64,000 nt of DNA from Alphaproteobacteria bacterium MarineAlpha12_Bin1 (GTDB lineage Bacteria; Pseudomonadota; Alphaproteobacteria; UBA6615): the NCBI GenBank assembly GCA_002937505.1, contig PTJY01000005.1:186001-250000 (forward strand). The letters are read 5' to 3'. Both the position numbers and the translations under genes were made by a program. Positions 25,980-38,513 of the stretch are shown one piece after another. Under the pieces are notes generated by a model that saw only the letters and a list, made by a program, of their open reading frames with translations, was not told the origin of the DNA and made no database searches. Each line of letters opens with the position of its first letter. Position 1 is the first letter of the stretch.

Positions 25980-27749
25980 ATGTCCGATAATATAATGTCG
26001 GGTGCAGATATCGTTATAAAGGCTCTAGCGGATCAGGGTGTCGAGGTAATTTTTGGTTATCCAGGTGGCGCCGTATTGCCACTTTATGACGCAATATTTA
26101 AGCAAAACTCCATCCGACACATTTTAGTGCGTCATGAACAAGGCGCTGTACATATGGCAGAGGGTTACGCTAGGTCTACTGGAAAGGTTGGCGTAGTTTT
26201 AGTTACTTCGGGTCCAGGTGCAACAAATGCTGTAACGGGATTGACAGATGCGCTAATGGATAGTGTGCCTTTGATTTGTCTTACAGGACAGGTCCCAACC
26301 CATTTAATTGGAAATGACGCGTTTCAAGAGGCAGATACGACTGGCATAACAAGACCATGCACTAAGCATAACTACTTGGTAAAACATGTCGATGAGTTAT
26401 CAGGAGTAATGCATGAAGCGTTTGAAGTAGCCAAGTCAGGAAGGCCTGGTCCTGTTGTAATAGATTTGCCAAAAGACGTTCAATTTGCAGAATCTAAATA
26501 TTTAAGTCCAGAAGAGATAAGCCAACGTCATTATTTCGATAAGGTTACCGGTGATTCAGAAAAAATTTCTGAAGCAATTGAGTTAATAGCTACTGCTAAG
26601 AAACCTATATTCTATATAGGAGGCGGTTGTATTAATTCAGGGACTGCTGCGTGCAAAGCAATTGCAGATTTAGTCCGTATTACGGGATATCCGGCAACGA
26701 CGACACTTATGGGTCTGGGAGCAATCCCTTCTTCATCACCACAATGGTTGGGAATGTTAGGGATGCATGGCACCTACGAAGCTAATCTAGCTATGCACGG
26801 CTGTGATGTCATGATTGCAGTAGGGGCGCGTTTTGACGATCGAGTTACGGGCAGGATTGACGCCTTTTCACCTAACTCCAAAAAAATTCATATTGATATC
26901 GATCCCAGTTCTATTAATAAAAACGTACCAGTTGAAATACCAATTATTGGAGATGTAGGCGAAGTTCTTTCACAAATGCTAAAAATTTGGGATCAAAAAG
27001 CTCCTAATGTTGACTCTAAGGCGCTTAAGAAGTGGTGGAGTGAAATTGATGACTGGCGCGCAGTAAATTGTTTAAAGTATGATCAGGGTCATGAACCCAA
27101 TGACACAATTAAGCCTCAATATGCGATAGAACGACTTTATGAATTAACCAAAGATAAGGAGACTTTCATAACGACTGAAGTAGGTCAGCATCAAATGTGG
27201 GCTGCTCAGTTTTATAAATTTGAAAAACCTAATCACTGGATGACTTCTGGAGGGCTAGGTACTATGGGTTATGGTCTCCCTTCAGCAATAGGTGTTCAAG
27301 TTGCCCATCCAAAGAGTTTAGTTATTGATATAGCAGGCGAAGGTTCTACCATGATGAACATTCAGGAGTTGGGAACCATGGCCCAATATAATTTGCCAGT
27401 AAAGGTTTTTATCATTAACAACGAGTGGCTAGGTATGGTACGTCAGTGGCAGGAACTATTGCATGGAGGTCGTTATGCCGAGTCTTATTCTGCAGGTCTA
27501 CCAGATTTTATAAAACTCGCTGAGTCTTACGGTATGACGGGTATGAGGGCAACACATCCTGATGAGGTTGATGACGTGATTAGAAGAATGGTAGATGAGC
27601 CAGGTCCCGTCATAGCTGATATAGTTGTTTCCAAGGAAGAAAATTGTTTTCCGATGATACCGGGTGGGGCAGCCCACAATGAAATTTTGCTAGGGTTGAA
27701 TGAAAGTCAGGAGCAGACTCAGTCTGAAGATGGGATGGTGCTAGTCTAG
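25980..27749 (+). CDS. ilvB: Acetolactate synthase large subunit
   Basis: This 589-residue ThDP enzyme has the N-terminal pyrimidine-binding domain (VIFGYPGGAVLPLYDA, where Glu of RHEQGAVHMAEGYAR activates ThDP), a central FAD-binding domain with VGARFDDRVTGR, and a C-terminal pyrophosphate domain. In the last, the usual GDG metal-binding motif reads AGEGS, followed at the normal distance by INNEWLGMVRQWQ; I recall GE variants from alphaproteobacterial enzymes. It condenses two pyruvates, or pyruvate with 2-oxobutyrate, at the start of valine, leucine and isoleucine synthesis. ilvN, ilvC and leuA follow in the same direction. An upstream branched-chain-residue-rich stretch may be regulatory. 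Confidence 0.96.
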   Translation: MSDNIMSGADIVIKALADQGVEVIFGYPGGAVLPLYDAIFKQNSIRHILVRHEQGAVHMAEGYARSTGKVGVVLVTSGPGATNAVTGLTDALMDSVPLICLTGQVPTHLIGNDAFQEADTTGITRPCTKHNYLVKHVDELSGVMHEAFEVAKSGRPGPVVIDLPKDVQFAESKYLSPEEISQRHYFDKVTGDSEKISEAIELIATAKKPIFYIGGGCINSGTAACKAIADLVRITGYPATTTLMGLGAIPSSSPQWLGMLGMHGTYEANLAMHGCDVMIAVGARFDDRVTGRIDAFSPNSKKIHIDIDPSSINKNVPVEIPIIGDVGEVLSQMLKIWDQKAPNVDSKALKKWWSEIDDWRAVNCLKYDQGHEPNDTIKPQYAIERLYELTKDKETFITTEVGQHQMWAAQFYKFEKPNHWMTSGGLGTMGYGLPSAIGVQVAHPKSLVIDIAGEGSTMMNIQELGTMAQYNLPVKVFIINNEWLGMVRQWQELLHGGRYAESYSAGLPDFIKLAESYGMTGMRATHPDEVDDVIRRMVDEPGPVIADIVVSKEENCFPMIPGGAAHNEILLGLNESQEQTQSEDGMVLV

Positions 27750-27826
27750 GATTAATAAGTTTATTTTAGACCCCATATTTGTAAGTACTAATTAATCCTT
27801 AACATGGATCTGCGGAGTTTTTGACT

Positions 27827-28345
27827 ATGACAAATGATAATATAGAGCGCCACGTTTTAGCTGTTTTAGTTGACAATGAGCCTGGTGTATTGGCTCGAGT
27901 GGTGGGTCTCTTTTCTGGCAGGGGTTACAATATTGAAAGTTTAACAGTAGCGACTGTTAGTGAGGACGACTCTGCTTCACGTATTAACCTTGTTACATCA
28001 GGAACGCCAATGATTATTGAGCAGATTAAGGCTCAACTAGAGAGGTTGGTTCCTGTACAAAAAGTAAATGATCTCACAGAAGAAGGACCTCATGTAGAAA
28101 ACGAATTTGCTTTAATAAAAATTAAAAACTCTGGCCCAGAGAGAAGAGAAGCACTCCGTATTGCTGATATATTTCGCGCTCGTGTAGTCGATACAGCTGT
28201 CGAGTCTTTTGTTTTTTCTCTAACTGGCTCGCCGGAGAAAATAGCGAGTTTTCTAGACTTAATGCGTAATTTAGGTGAAGTAGAGATAGCTCGCTCAGGA
28301 GTAGTTGCTATAAAACGTGGTAAAAAAACTGTAATAGAAACATAA
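27827..28345 (+). CDS. ilvN: Acetolactate synthase small (regulatory) subunit
   Basis: The 172-residue protein has an N-terminal ACT domain (HVLAVLVDNEPGVLARVVGLFSGRGYNIESL) that senses valine and a C-terminal domain with the family's EFALIKI and RADIF-type helix (RIADIFRARVVD). ATG 27827 follows GGAG by 9 bases; the in-frame TTG six bases earlier is less well placed. It binds IlvB, raises activity and confers feedback inhibition. It sits between ilvB and ilvC, as usual. Confidence 0.96.
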   Translation: MTNDNIERHVLAVLVDNEPGVLARVVGLFSGRGYNIESLTVATVSEDDSASRINLVTSGTPMIIEQIKAQLERLVPVQKVNDLTEEGPHVENEFALIKIKNSGPERREALRIADIFRARVVDTAVESFVFSLTGSPEKIASFLDLMRNLGEVEIARSGVVAIKRGKKTVIET

Positions 28346-28452
28346 ATTTGGAAAAAACATTATTTTTTTAATCTGCGTTGGCAAACGGTCTCATGAACTG
28401 TAGATATAGTCAGCGCTGGGTATATTTACTCAAGTAACTTAACACAAACTGA

Positions 28453-29487
<1,035 letters not shown>

Positions 29488-29613
29488 TTTTTTCTGATTA
29501 AAATGATGACCTTTAGAGTAAACATTTTACTATCGGATTCATGGCTTTTTAATGCTTAATTAACAAAATGGTTGCGATTAACGCCTTAAAAGGCCTAAAA
29601 CACTATCTGTATC

Positions 29614-29635
29614 AATAGTTTCTGTAGAAACTATT
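29614..29635. repeat. Perfect 9-bp inverted repeat between ilvC and leuA
   Basis: AATAGTTTC and GAAACTATT face each other around TGTA. It is not followed by a T-run, so an operator is as likely as a terminator. It lies in a gap of 298 bases that also holds a shorter dyad (GCCTT/AAGGC, 29583-29594). No gene is seen in the gap. Confidence 0.45.
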
Positions 29636-29785
29636 TGGGTATATACGTATATCAATTCGTTATGTTATTGGCTTTATTTAATCTTGCTTTTGTCTTTTGA
29701 CTGGATTGCTGCGGATGCACGTTATAAGTCTTGGAATATTGCGTTATGATGGTTAGTTGAAACAATCTTGTTTGGAATTTGACTG

Positions 29786-31381
29786 ATGGCTAATAAATCA
29801 AATAAGTCAGTTGGTGGTACGGAGCAATTGCTAGCCAGCGATTCCGATCATGTTCGGATATTTGATACAACACTCCGTGACGGAGAACAGTCTCCCGGTT
29901 GTTCTATGAATTTAGAGGAGAAGGTTCGGGTTGCATTGATACTAGAGGAAATGGGGGTTGATATTATTGAGGCAGGGTTTCCTATCGCCTCAAATGGAGA
30001 TTTTGACGCTGTTCGAGAAGTTGCTAAAGCTTTAAAGACTAGTTCCGTTGCCGGCCTTGCTAGGGCATCTAAAGTTGATATTGATCGGGCTTGGGAAGCT
30101 TTGAAGGATGCAGCTAAGCCACGCATTCATACTTTTTTATCTACAAGTCCACTGCATATGCGCGTCAAACTTCAGATGGAGCCTGAGGAAGTGCATCAAA
30201 CTATTATCGATAGCGTAACCCATGCTCGTAACCTATGTCCTGACGTTGAGTGGTCACCAGAAGATGGGTCGCGGACAGAGCATGATTTCCTTTGCAGGGT
30301 GGTGGAAAGCGCTATTCGTGCAGGAGCTAACACTATTAATATCCCAGATACAGTAGGTTATGCAGTTCCCGAAGAATTCTCTGCTCTAATCAGTATGTTG
30401 TTTAACCGTGTTCCGAATATTGACAAAGCGGTTGTATCTGTTCATTGCCACAACGATTTAGGGCTTGCTGTTGCGAACTCGCTTGCGGCAGTTGGTGTTG
30501 GTGCAAGGCAGATTGAATGTACGATCAACGGAATCGGAGAGAGAGCGGGAAATTGCGCTTTGGAAGAGGTGGTTATGGCTTTAAGGACTCGACCAGATGC
30601 CATGCCTTTTTCTACTAGTATTGACACCACTATAATTACTCGCGCTAGTCATCTCGTTTCCACCATTACAGGATTCGCCGTTCAGCCTAATAAGGCAATT
30701 GTTGGTGCGAATGCCTTTGCTCATGAAGCTGGGATTCATCAGGATGGTGTACTTAAAGATGCGCAAACTTATGAGATAATGACCCCGGAATCTGTAGGGT
30801 TAACCGAGTCTAATCTTGTAATGGGTAAGCATTCAGGGAGCCACGCTTTTCATGAGAAATTAAAAGATTTAGGTTATGGTGACCTTGGCCAAAATGCCAT
30901 TAATAGTGCATTTCAGAGGTTTAAAGATCTTGCTGATAAGAAAAAAGATGTATTTGATGAGGACATAATAGCTCTCGTTGATGATACGATACAACATACA
31001 AGTGACCGTATTAAGTTTGTGTCACTACAAGTTGTTGCTGGTTCTAAAGGTCCTCAAACAGCTGATTTAGAATTAGAGATTGATGGAGAGTTAGCTAAAA
31101 CAAAGTCAGATGGAAATGGGCCTGTTGATGCAGTTTTTAAGGCCATTAAGGCTCTATGTCCCCATACTGCTACTCTACAATTATATCAGGTGCATGCTGT
31201 GACAGGGGGAACCGATGCTCAGGCAGAGGTCACCGTTAGATTAGAAGAGCAAGGTAAAACCGTTAATGGACAGGGAGCTGATGCAGATACTCTGGTGGCG
31301 TCTGTAAGGGCCTATCTACATGCCCTTAACAAGTTGAGCACAAAAAGAGAAAAGACTGCACCTAAAGCGCTTTCTGCGTAA
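29786..31381 (+). CDS. leuA: 2-isopropylmalate synthase
   Basis: The 531-residue DRE-TIM metallolyase has the signature FDTTLRDGEQSPGCSMN near 26-42, the second signature VHCHNDLGLAVANSLAAVGVGARQIECT with the metal-binding HxH, and a C-terminal leucine-sensing LeuA dimer domain (about 400-515). It condenses acetyl-CoA with 2-oxoisovalerate, the first committed step to leucine, drawing on the product of the upstream ilv genes. ATG 29786 is preceded by a GGA-containing RBS. The long form with the allosteric domain is expected to be inhibited by leucine. Confidence 0.96.
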   Translation: MANKSNKSVGGTEQLLASDSDHVRIFDTTLRDGEQSPGCSMNLEEKVRVALILEEMGVDIIEAGFPIASNGDFDAVREVAKALKTSSVAGLARASKVDIDRAWEALKDAAKPRIHTFLSTSPLHMRVKLQMEPEEVHQTIIDSVTHARNLCPDVEWSPEDGSRTEHDFLCRVVESAIRAGANTINIPDTVGYAVPEEFSALISMLFNRVPNIDKAVVSVHCHNDLGLAVANSLAAVGVGARQIECTINGIGERAGNCALEEVVMALRTRPDAMPFSTSIDTTIITRASHLVSTITGFAVQPNKAIVGANAFAHEAGIHQDGVLKDAQTYEIMTPESVGLTESNLVMGKHSGSHAFHEKLKDLGYGDLGQNAINSAFQRFKDLADKKKDVFDEDIIALVDDTIQHTSDRIKFVSLQVVAGSKGPQTADLELEIDGELAKTKSDGNGPVDAVFKAIKALCPHTATLQLYQVHAVTGGTDAQAEVTVRLEEQGKTVNGQGADADTLVASVRAYLHALNKLSTKREKTAPKALSA

Positions 31382-31453
31382 TTATTGTCTTGAGTGGGTT
31401 GTTACTGTGACCCAGTGTTAATTGTCTGTTTGATAGTGGGCGTTGGTTAAAGA

Positions 31454-32548
<1,095 letters not shown>

Positions 32549-32552
32549 TGGA

Positions 32553-33446
32553 GTGATTAAGAGAGGTAGCAAAGTTACAGTTATTGGATTGGCGTTACCA
32601 ATTCGTATCTGGGCACAGAGGTTTGCGCTTCTGGGCTTTTTATCACTTTCTTTTGCTCTTGTTATTTTTAGTAGATCCGATTGGACTGGAATTCAACAGT
32701 TTCGTGTTACCATTGTCGATACTGTCTCACCTATATTGTATGTTTTGAATCAACCTGTTGAAGCCTTAAGTAACGCAACTAATGCTGTAGAAGGCTTTTT
32801 TTCAATTTATACTGATAACCAACGACTTCGAGAAGAAAATGCAAGACTTTTGCAATGGGTTCATGAAGCACGGAGGTTGGGGCTAGAAAACGCTACCCTA
32901 AGGGCGCAGTTGGCATATGTACCTGATAAAAGAACGCATTTTGTTACCGCCAGAGTTGTTGCAGATACAGGAGGTACATTTTTTCAATCAATATTAATTA
33001 ATGCTGGTGCACGAGAGTATGTTCGTCTCGGACAAGCCGTTGTTTGGCATGGAGGTCTGGTTGGTAGAATAGTTGAAGTTGGTGAGCGCACTTCTAGAGT
33101 GTTGCTTATGATTGATATAAATTCGCGCATTCCTGTTATGATTCAATCAACTGGTGACAGAGCGATTTTGAAAGGAAATAACTCTTCCCAACCGAGATTA
33201 GAATTTTTGCCTGGGAATTCTCCAATTTCTCCGGGAGATTGGGTTGTTACGTCTGGACATGGAGGCGTTTACCCTCCTGGAATCGCGGTCGGAGCTGTTT
33301 CCCAAATATCGGATGGAGTTATTACTTTACAACCAATGGTAGAATGGTCAAAACTAAGCCAAGCAATAATTCTAGATTTCGGCGTTAATGGAATTATACC
33401 GCCTCCTGAGAGATTGCCTGCCTCGTCAAAACTATTAAAGAAATGA
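32553..33446 (+). CDS. mreC: Rod shape-determining protein MreC
   Basis: The 297-residue protein starts at GTG 32553, well spaced from GGAGGA (32541-32546). A TTG further upstream would start within the RBS. It has one membrane helix (RFALLGFLSLSFALVIFS), a coiled coil around ENARLLQWVHEARRLGLENATLRAQL, and the periplasmic beta-barrel domains with VIADTGG-like and SPGDWVVTSG motifs. MreC links MreB to PBP2 and activates it. Its stop overlaps the mreD start (ATGA). The RBS of this gene is the right end of the duplicated mreB segment. Confidence 0.94.
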   Translation: MIKRGSKVTVIGLALPIRIWAQRFALLGFLSLSFALVIFSRSDWTGIQQFRVTIVDTVSPILYVLNQPVEALSNATNAVEGFFSIYTDNQRLREENARLLQWVHEARRLGLENATLRAQLAYVPDKRTHFVTARVVADTGGTFFQSILINAGAREYVRLGQAVVWHGGLVGRIVEVGERTSRVLLMIDINSRIPVMIQSTGDRAILKGNNSSQPRLEFLPGNSPISPGDWVVTSGHGGVYPPGIAVGAVSQISDGVITLQPMVEWSKLSQAIILDFGVNGIIPPPERLPASSKLLKK

Positions 33447-33967
33447 ACACATTATCTATATTTTTATGGTTAAAGAGTGGCTTGGTTAATATTTTACCCA
33501 CATGCATGACATTTCTCTTTGTTTTGATTGGATATTTACCTTGGCCAATTAGTTTTTTTGCTGAAATAGTTCCTGCCTTTGCAATAATCTCATTATATTA
33601 TTGGGTGGTATTTCGACCTGACTTAATACCTTATTTTGTAGTTTTTGGATTGGGAATATTGCAAGACGCCATATCAGGAGCTCCTTTTGGCCTACATGCC
33701 ATTGTTTATCTTGTAGTTAGGGCGCTGGTCGTTAACCAACGGCGCTTTATAATTGGAAAACCATTTTGGGTGTTTTGGGTTGCGTTTGGCTTAGTTTCTT
33801 TTATCGCTGGGTTACTGTCCTGGTGCTTGGCCTCATTATACAGAGGGGCGCTATTACCAACTGATGCTCCTTTAATAGCCTTGATTATGACCGTAACACT
33901 TTTCCCGCTAATTGCATGGATATTATTACAAGTACAACGAAAAATCGTTGGTACGATGGGTGCGTGA
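33443..33967 (+). CDS. mreD: Rod shape-determining protein MreD
   Basis: The 174-residue protein has five or six hydrophobic helices. The family stretch PDLIPYFVVFGLGILQDAISG, with an acidic residue after GLGI, and PFGLHAIVYLVVRALV are seen. It is a poorly understood integral membrane partner of MreC and the elongasome. It overlaps mreC by four bases and shares one base of its TGA stop with the ATG of mrdA. Confidence 0.92.
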   Translation: MNTLSIFLWLKSGLVNILPTCMTFLFVLIGYLPWPISFFAEIVPAFAIISLYYWVVFRPDLIPYFVVFGLGILQDAISGAPFGLHAIVYLVVRALVVNQRRFIIGKPFWVFWVAFGLVSFIAGLLSWCLASLYRGALLPTDAPLIALIMTVTLFPLIAWILLQVQRKIVGTMGA

Positions 33968-35853
33968 TGTTGAATCGCAAAGGAGAGCGTTCGAGAATGT
34001 TCTCGAGGAGAGCGGCTATACTCACTGGAGGAAAGTTTGTTTTACTCTCAGCTCTAATTGGTCGAATGTACCATCTTCAAGTTACGGAAGCAGATAGATT
34101 CCAGTTATTAGCAGAAGAGAATAGAATAAACTTGAGACTTCTTTCCCCTGATAGGGGCCATATACTTGATCGTTTTGGAGTGCCATTAGCTATTAATCAA
34201 CAAAACTATCAGGTGTTAGTAAAGTCGGAAAATACTCCTGATATCAAGGACACTCTCAAAAAATTAGGCAAGCTCATTCAATTGTCAGAAACTGATAATG
34301 AAAAAATTTTAAACGAAGTATCTCAAAGTAAGCAGTTTGTTCCTGTTCTAATACGTGAATTTTTAAACTGGGAAGATGTAGCGCGTATAGAAGTGAATGC
34401 CCCTGATTTGCCAGGAGTGTTTATTCAAGTTGGTTCAAAAAGACACTATCCCAAGGGAGAAGCTGTTTTTCATTTGCTGGGATATGTTGGAGCCGTATCC
34501 GCTAAGCAACAAACAGGAGATCGTTTACTGGAATTACCTGGTTTTCGAATAGGACGAAGTGGAGTTGAAAAAAAATTTGATTTAGCATTACGGGGTCAAG
34601 CTGGATCTAGTCAACTTGAAGTTAATGCACTAGGGCGTGTTATTAGAGAAATAACTAGAACTGAGGGGCAATCTGGGGAAACATTAATTTTAACAATTGA
34701 CTCATCTTTACAGCAAGCGGCCATGGAGGCTCTTGGAGATAATACAGGTTCTATAGTAGTTCTAGATGTGGATACAGGTGCAACTATGGTTCAAGCTTCC
34801 ACACCCAGCTTTGATCCTAATAGCTTTGTGGATGGTCTGACCGAGGCCGAGTGGAAAAAGCTTGTAGATGATGAAAAGGCACCTTTACGCAATAAAGCTA
34901 TAGCAGGTGAGTATGCTCCTGGTTCAACTTTTAAAATGATAGTCGCTCTTGCCGCTTTGGAGGCTGGTCTTATAAATGAGAAAACGAAGTATTTCTGTAA
35001 AGGGAGTATAACACTAGGTGATGGTAAGTTTCACTGTTGGAAAACAGCAGGTCATGGCGAAACGAATTTGAGAAAAGGAATCGCACAATCTTGTGATGTC
35101 TATTTTTATGAATTATCACGTAGAGTTGGAATAGATAGAATAGCAAATATGGCAAAACGCTTTGGGTTGGGCCAACTACTTGAGATAGATATGCCAGGGT
35201 CTCGTCCCGGCGTAATCCCTACAAAGGCATGGAAGAATGCCGTTATTGGAAGTCCGTGGGTTCAAGGGGAAACTCTTCTCACAGCTATAGGGCAGGGGTT
35301 TGTTCTTGCTACGCCGATGCAGCTAGCGACGATGGTAGCTCGTATCGCAAACGGAGGAAAAGCAATAACTCCTTACATAGCCAGAGACGTGATTACAGAT
35401 GATAGATTGAGCGGTAGAGCTAATAAAGCTCATGCCGATATAGGTGTAAATAAAAACCATATTAAAATTATAAAAAAGGCAATGGCTGCTGTTACCAACT
35501 CACAATGGGGCACTGCATATCGTGCTCGAATTATGGTCCCGGGTATGGGTATGGGTGGTAAAACTGGAACATCTCAGGTTAGAAGGATCAGCCAAACAGA
35601 AAGAGATAAAGGAATTTTAAAAAATGAACAATTGCCATGGCGGCATCGAGATCACGCTTTGTTTGTTGGTTTTGCACCAATAAAGAATCCCCGATATGCA
35701 GTATCTGTTGTAGTTGAACATGGAGGAGGAGGTTCAGCAGTAGCTGCGCCAATAGCTCGAGATATTATGGTTGCGACTTTGAAGCGTGATCCTGCAGGGC
35801 AGGCCCCTGGAGCCTACGTTATTGAATCAAGAACAAATGATAGAGGGATTTAA
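33967..35853 (+). CDS. mrdA: Penicillin-binding protein 2 (peptidoglycan transpeptidase)
   Basis: The 628-residue class B PBP has a short cytoplasmic N-terminus (MLNRKGERSRMFSRRA), a membrane anchor and a dimerisation domain with LSPDRGHILDRFGVPLA. Its transpeptidase domain has the active sites SxxK (Ser in GSTFKM), SxN-like SCD (QSCDVYFYE) and KTG (GGKTGTSQV). It cross-links sidewall peptidoglycan with RodA. ATG 33967 overlaps the mreD stop and gives the family-like N-terminus; ATG 33997 has the better RBS and is an alternative. rodA follows 6 bases downstream. Confidence 0.96.
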   Translation: MLNRKGERSRMFSRRAAILTGGKFVLLSALIGRMYHLQVTEADRFQLLAEENRINLRLLSPDRGHILDRFGVPLAINQQNYQVLVKSENTPDIKDTLKKLGKLIQLSETDNEKILNEVSQSKQFVPVLIREFLNWEDVARIEVNAPDLPGVFIQVGSKRHYPKGEAVFHLLGYVGAVSAKQQTGDRLLELPGFRIGRSGVEKKFDLALRGQAGSSQLEVNALGRVIREITRTEGQSGETLILTIDSSLQQAAMEALGDNTGSIVVLDVDTGATMVQASTPSFDPNSFVDGLTEAEWKKLVDDEKAPLRNKAIAGEYAPGSTFKMIVALAALEAGLINEKTKYFCKGSITLGDGKFHCWKTAGHGETNLRKGIAQSCDVYFYELSRRVGIDRIANMAKRFGLGQLLEIDMPGSRPGVIPTKAWKNAVIGSPWVQGETLLTAIGQGFVLATPMQLATMVARIANGGKAITPYIARDVITDDRLSGRANKAHADIGVNKNHIKIIKKAMAAVTNSQWGTAYRARIMVPGMGMGGKTGTSQVRRISQTERDKGILKNEQLPWRHRDHALFVGFAPIKNPRYAVSVVVEHGGGGSAVAAPIARDIMVATLKRDPAGQAPGAYVIESRTNDRGI

Positions 35854-35859
35854 ATTATA

Positions 35860-37002
35860 ATGTCACGTGGCGGAAACTTTGGTTCGATAGAACTTACTCT
35901 ACGGGAAAAACTAATTCGTTTAAATTGGGAAATGTTCGTAATAATTTTGCTCATAGCGTGCATCGGTTTCGCTATGCTTTATTCTGCTGCAAATGGGAGT
36001 TTAAGCCCTTGGGCATCTAAACAAATGTTTCTGTTCTCCTTAGGTATGGTTTTAATGGCCTTTGTTGCAATAATAGACATTAGGTTTTGGTTAAAATTAT
36101 CGTATTTAGTTTATGGCTTCAATTTGTCTCTTTTACTAATTGTTGAAGTATTGGGCTCTGTTGGTATGGGCGCACAACGTTGGTTAGATGTTAGCCTTTT
36201 TCAGTTTCAACCGTCGGAGACTATGAAAATAGCATTAGTTATGGCGCTTGCTCGATATTTTCATGGCTTAGAAACATATGATGTTGGACGTATTCGTTTT
36301 TTAGTTATTCCGTTATTTTTAATTGCAATTCCAATAATTCTAGTTTTACGACAGCCTGATCTAGGTACTGCCGGCGTATTAGGACTTTTAGGAGCGGTAA
36401 TGTTATGGCTTGCAGGAGTTCGCCTTTGGCATTTCTTTGGCTTTGCGTTGTGTGTTGTTGCTTCTATCCCTATTGGATGGCAATTATTACACTCATATCA
36501 GAAACAACGTGTAATGACGTTTTTGGACCCTGAATCAGATCCACTTGGTTCGGGTTATCATATCATACAATCAAAGATAGCAATGGGATCAGGAGGAATT
36601 TTTGGTAAAGGGTTTTTATCAGGTACTCAAAGTCACTTAAATTTTTTACCTGAAAAACAAACTGATTTCATTTTTACAATGCTTGCCGAAGAATTTGGTT
36701 TTATTGGTGGAACTTCTTTGATTGGACTTTATGCTATATTGATTTTCTATTCCATATTCATCGCATATAGTTGCCGTAGTAAATTCGGTCGACTTTTAGC
36801 GATGGGACTGGTCGCAAACTTTTTCCTTTATGTGTTTATTAATATAGCGATGGTAACAGGTTTAGTTCCTGTAGTGGGGGTGCCTCTTCCCCTAATATCT
36901 AATGGAGGCACTGCTCTGATAACAGTTTTGATTGGGTTTGGTTTAGTAATGAGTTGCTGGCTTCACAAAGGTATATTTATAAATCGCCGAGGAGCCGCAT
37001 AG
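35860..37002 (+). CDS. rodA: Peptidoglycan glycosyltransferase RodA
   Basis: This is a 380-residue SEDS protein with about ten membrane helices. The FQPSETMKIALVMALARYFHG segment, the catalytic-loop aspartate in RQPDLGTAGVL, the EKQTDFIFTMLAEEFGFIGG periplasmic motif and the PVVGVPLPLISNGGTALI helix are all seen. It polymerises lipid II into glycan strands, paired with PBP2. It is the last gene of the rod operon; the tRNA-Lys gene begins 68 bases later. Confidence 0.96.
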   Translation: MSRGGNFGSIELTLREKLIRLNWEMFVIILLIACIGFAMLYSAANGSLSPWASKQMFLFSLGMVLMAFVAIIDIRFWLKLSYLVYGFNLSLLLIVEVLGSVGMGAQRWLDVSLFQFQPSETMKIALVMALARYFHGLETYDVGRIRFLVIPLFLIAIPIILVLRQPDLGTAGVLGLLGAVMLWLAGVRLWHFFGFALCVVASIPIGWQLLHSYQKQRVMTFLDPESDPLGSGYHIIQSKIAMGSGGIFGKGFLSGTQSHLNFLPEKQTDFIFTMLAEEFGFIGGTSLIGLYAILIFYSIFIAYSCRSKFGRLLAMGLVANFFLYVFINIAMVTGLVPVVGVPLPLISNGGTALITVLIGFGLVMSCWLHKGIFINRRGAA

Positions 37003-37070
37003 ACAACTCTACTTCGTGGTTGGATGTCGACAGCTGTGTGCTCATTTGATATATCCTCTGTTTTTGGTGA

Positions 37071-37146
37071 GGGCCGTTAGCTCAGTTGGCAGAGCGGGTG
37101 ACTCTTAATCACTAGGTCGAAGGTTCGAGCCCTTCACGGCCCACCA
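37071..37146 (+). tRNA. tRNA-Lys (anticodon CTT)
   Basis: The 76-base cloverleaf has acceptor stem GGGCCGT/ACGGCCC, D arm with AGCTCAGTTGGCAGAGC, anticodon stem GGTGA/TCACT around the loop CTCTTAA (anticodon CTT), T arm GAAGG-TTCGAGC-CCTTC, and an encoded CCA end. The gap from here to the second mreB (37147-37393) shows no gene. Confidence 0.97.
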
Positions 37147-37374
37147 TTATAAACGGTATTTTATATCATTAAGCTAAAGCGTTTCTAGACTATACCTGAT
37201 GGCTCAAAATTTATTACATAATATAATTTTGGTGATGAAAATTTAATATTCCAGAGTATTATCTTATGTTTTAGTTTATAGTTCGGACAGGGCTATAACT
37301 TAGATTCTTAATCAGTCGTGCCATAGTTGGTCCAGTGTGCTTAGGTTAATAATTAAATGTTTCAAAAACAAATA

Positions 37375-37380
37375 TATAAT
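37375..37380 (+). promoter_or_regulatory. Candidate -10 element for the second mreB copy
   Basis: A perfect TATAAT lies 25-30 bases before the ATG at 37405, outside the duplicated segment. No good -35 is seen at the right distance (ATTAAA at 37352-37357 is poor), so this is weak evidence. Confidence 0.3.
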
Positions 37381-37393
37381 TTCATGTGTCTAG

Positions 37394-38488
<1,095 letters not shown>

Positions 38489-38513
38489 ATTAAAATCTCA
38501 AAAGGATAGAACC

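Noticed and set aside
29500-29580. Short frame before leuA as a leucine leader peptide
   Set aside because: It holds only two adjacent leucine codons plus one more, lacks a good RBS and is not followed by a terminator hairpin.
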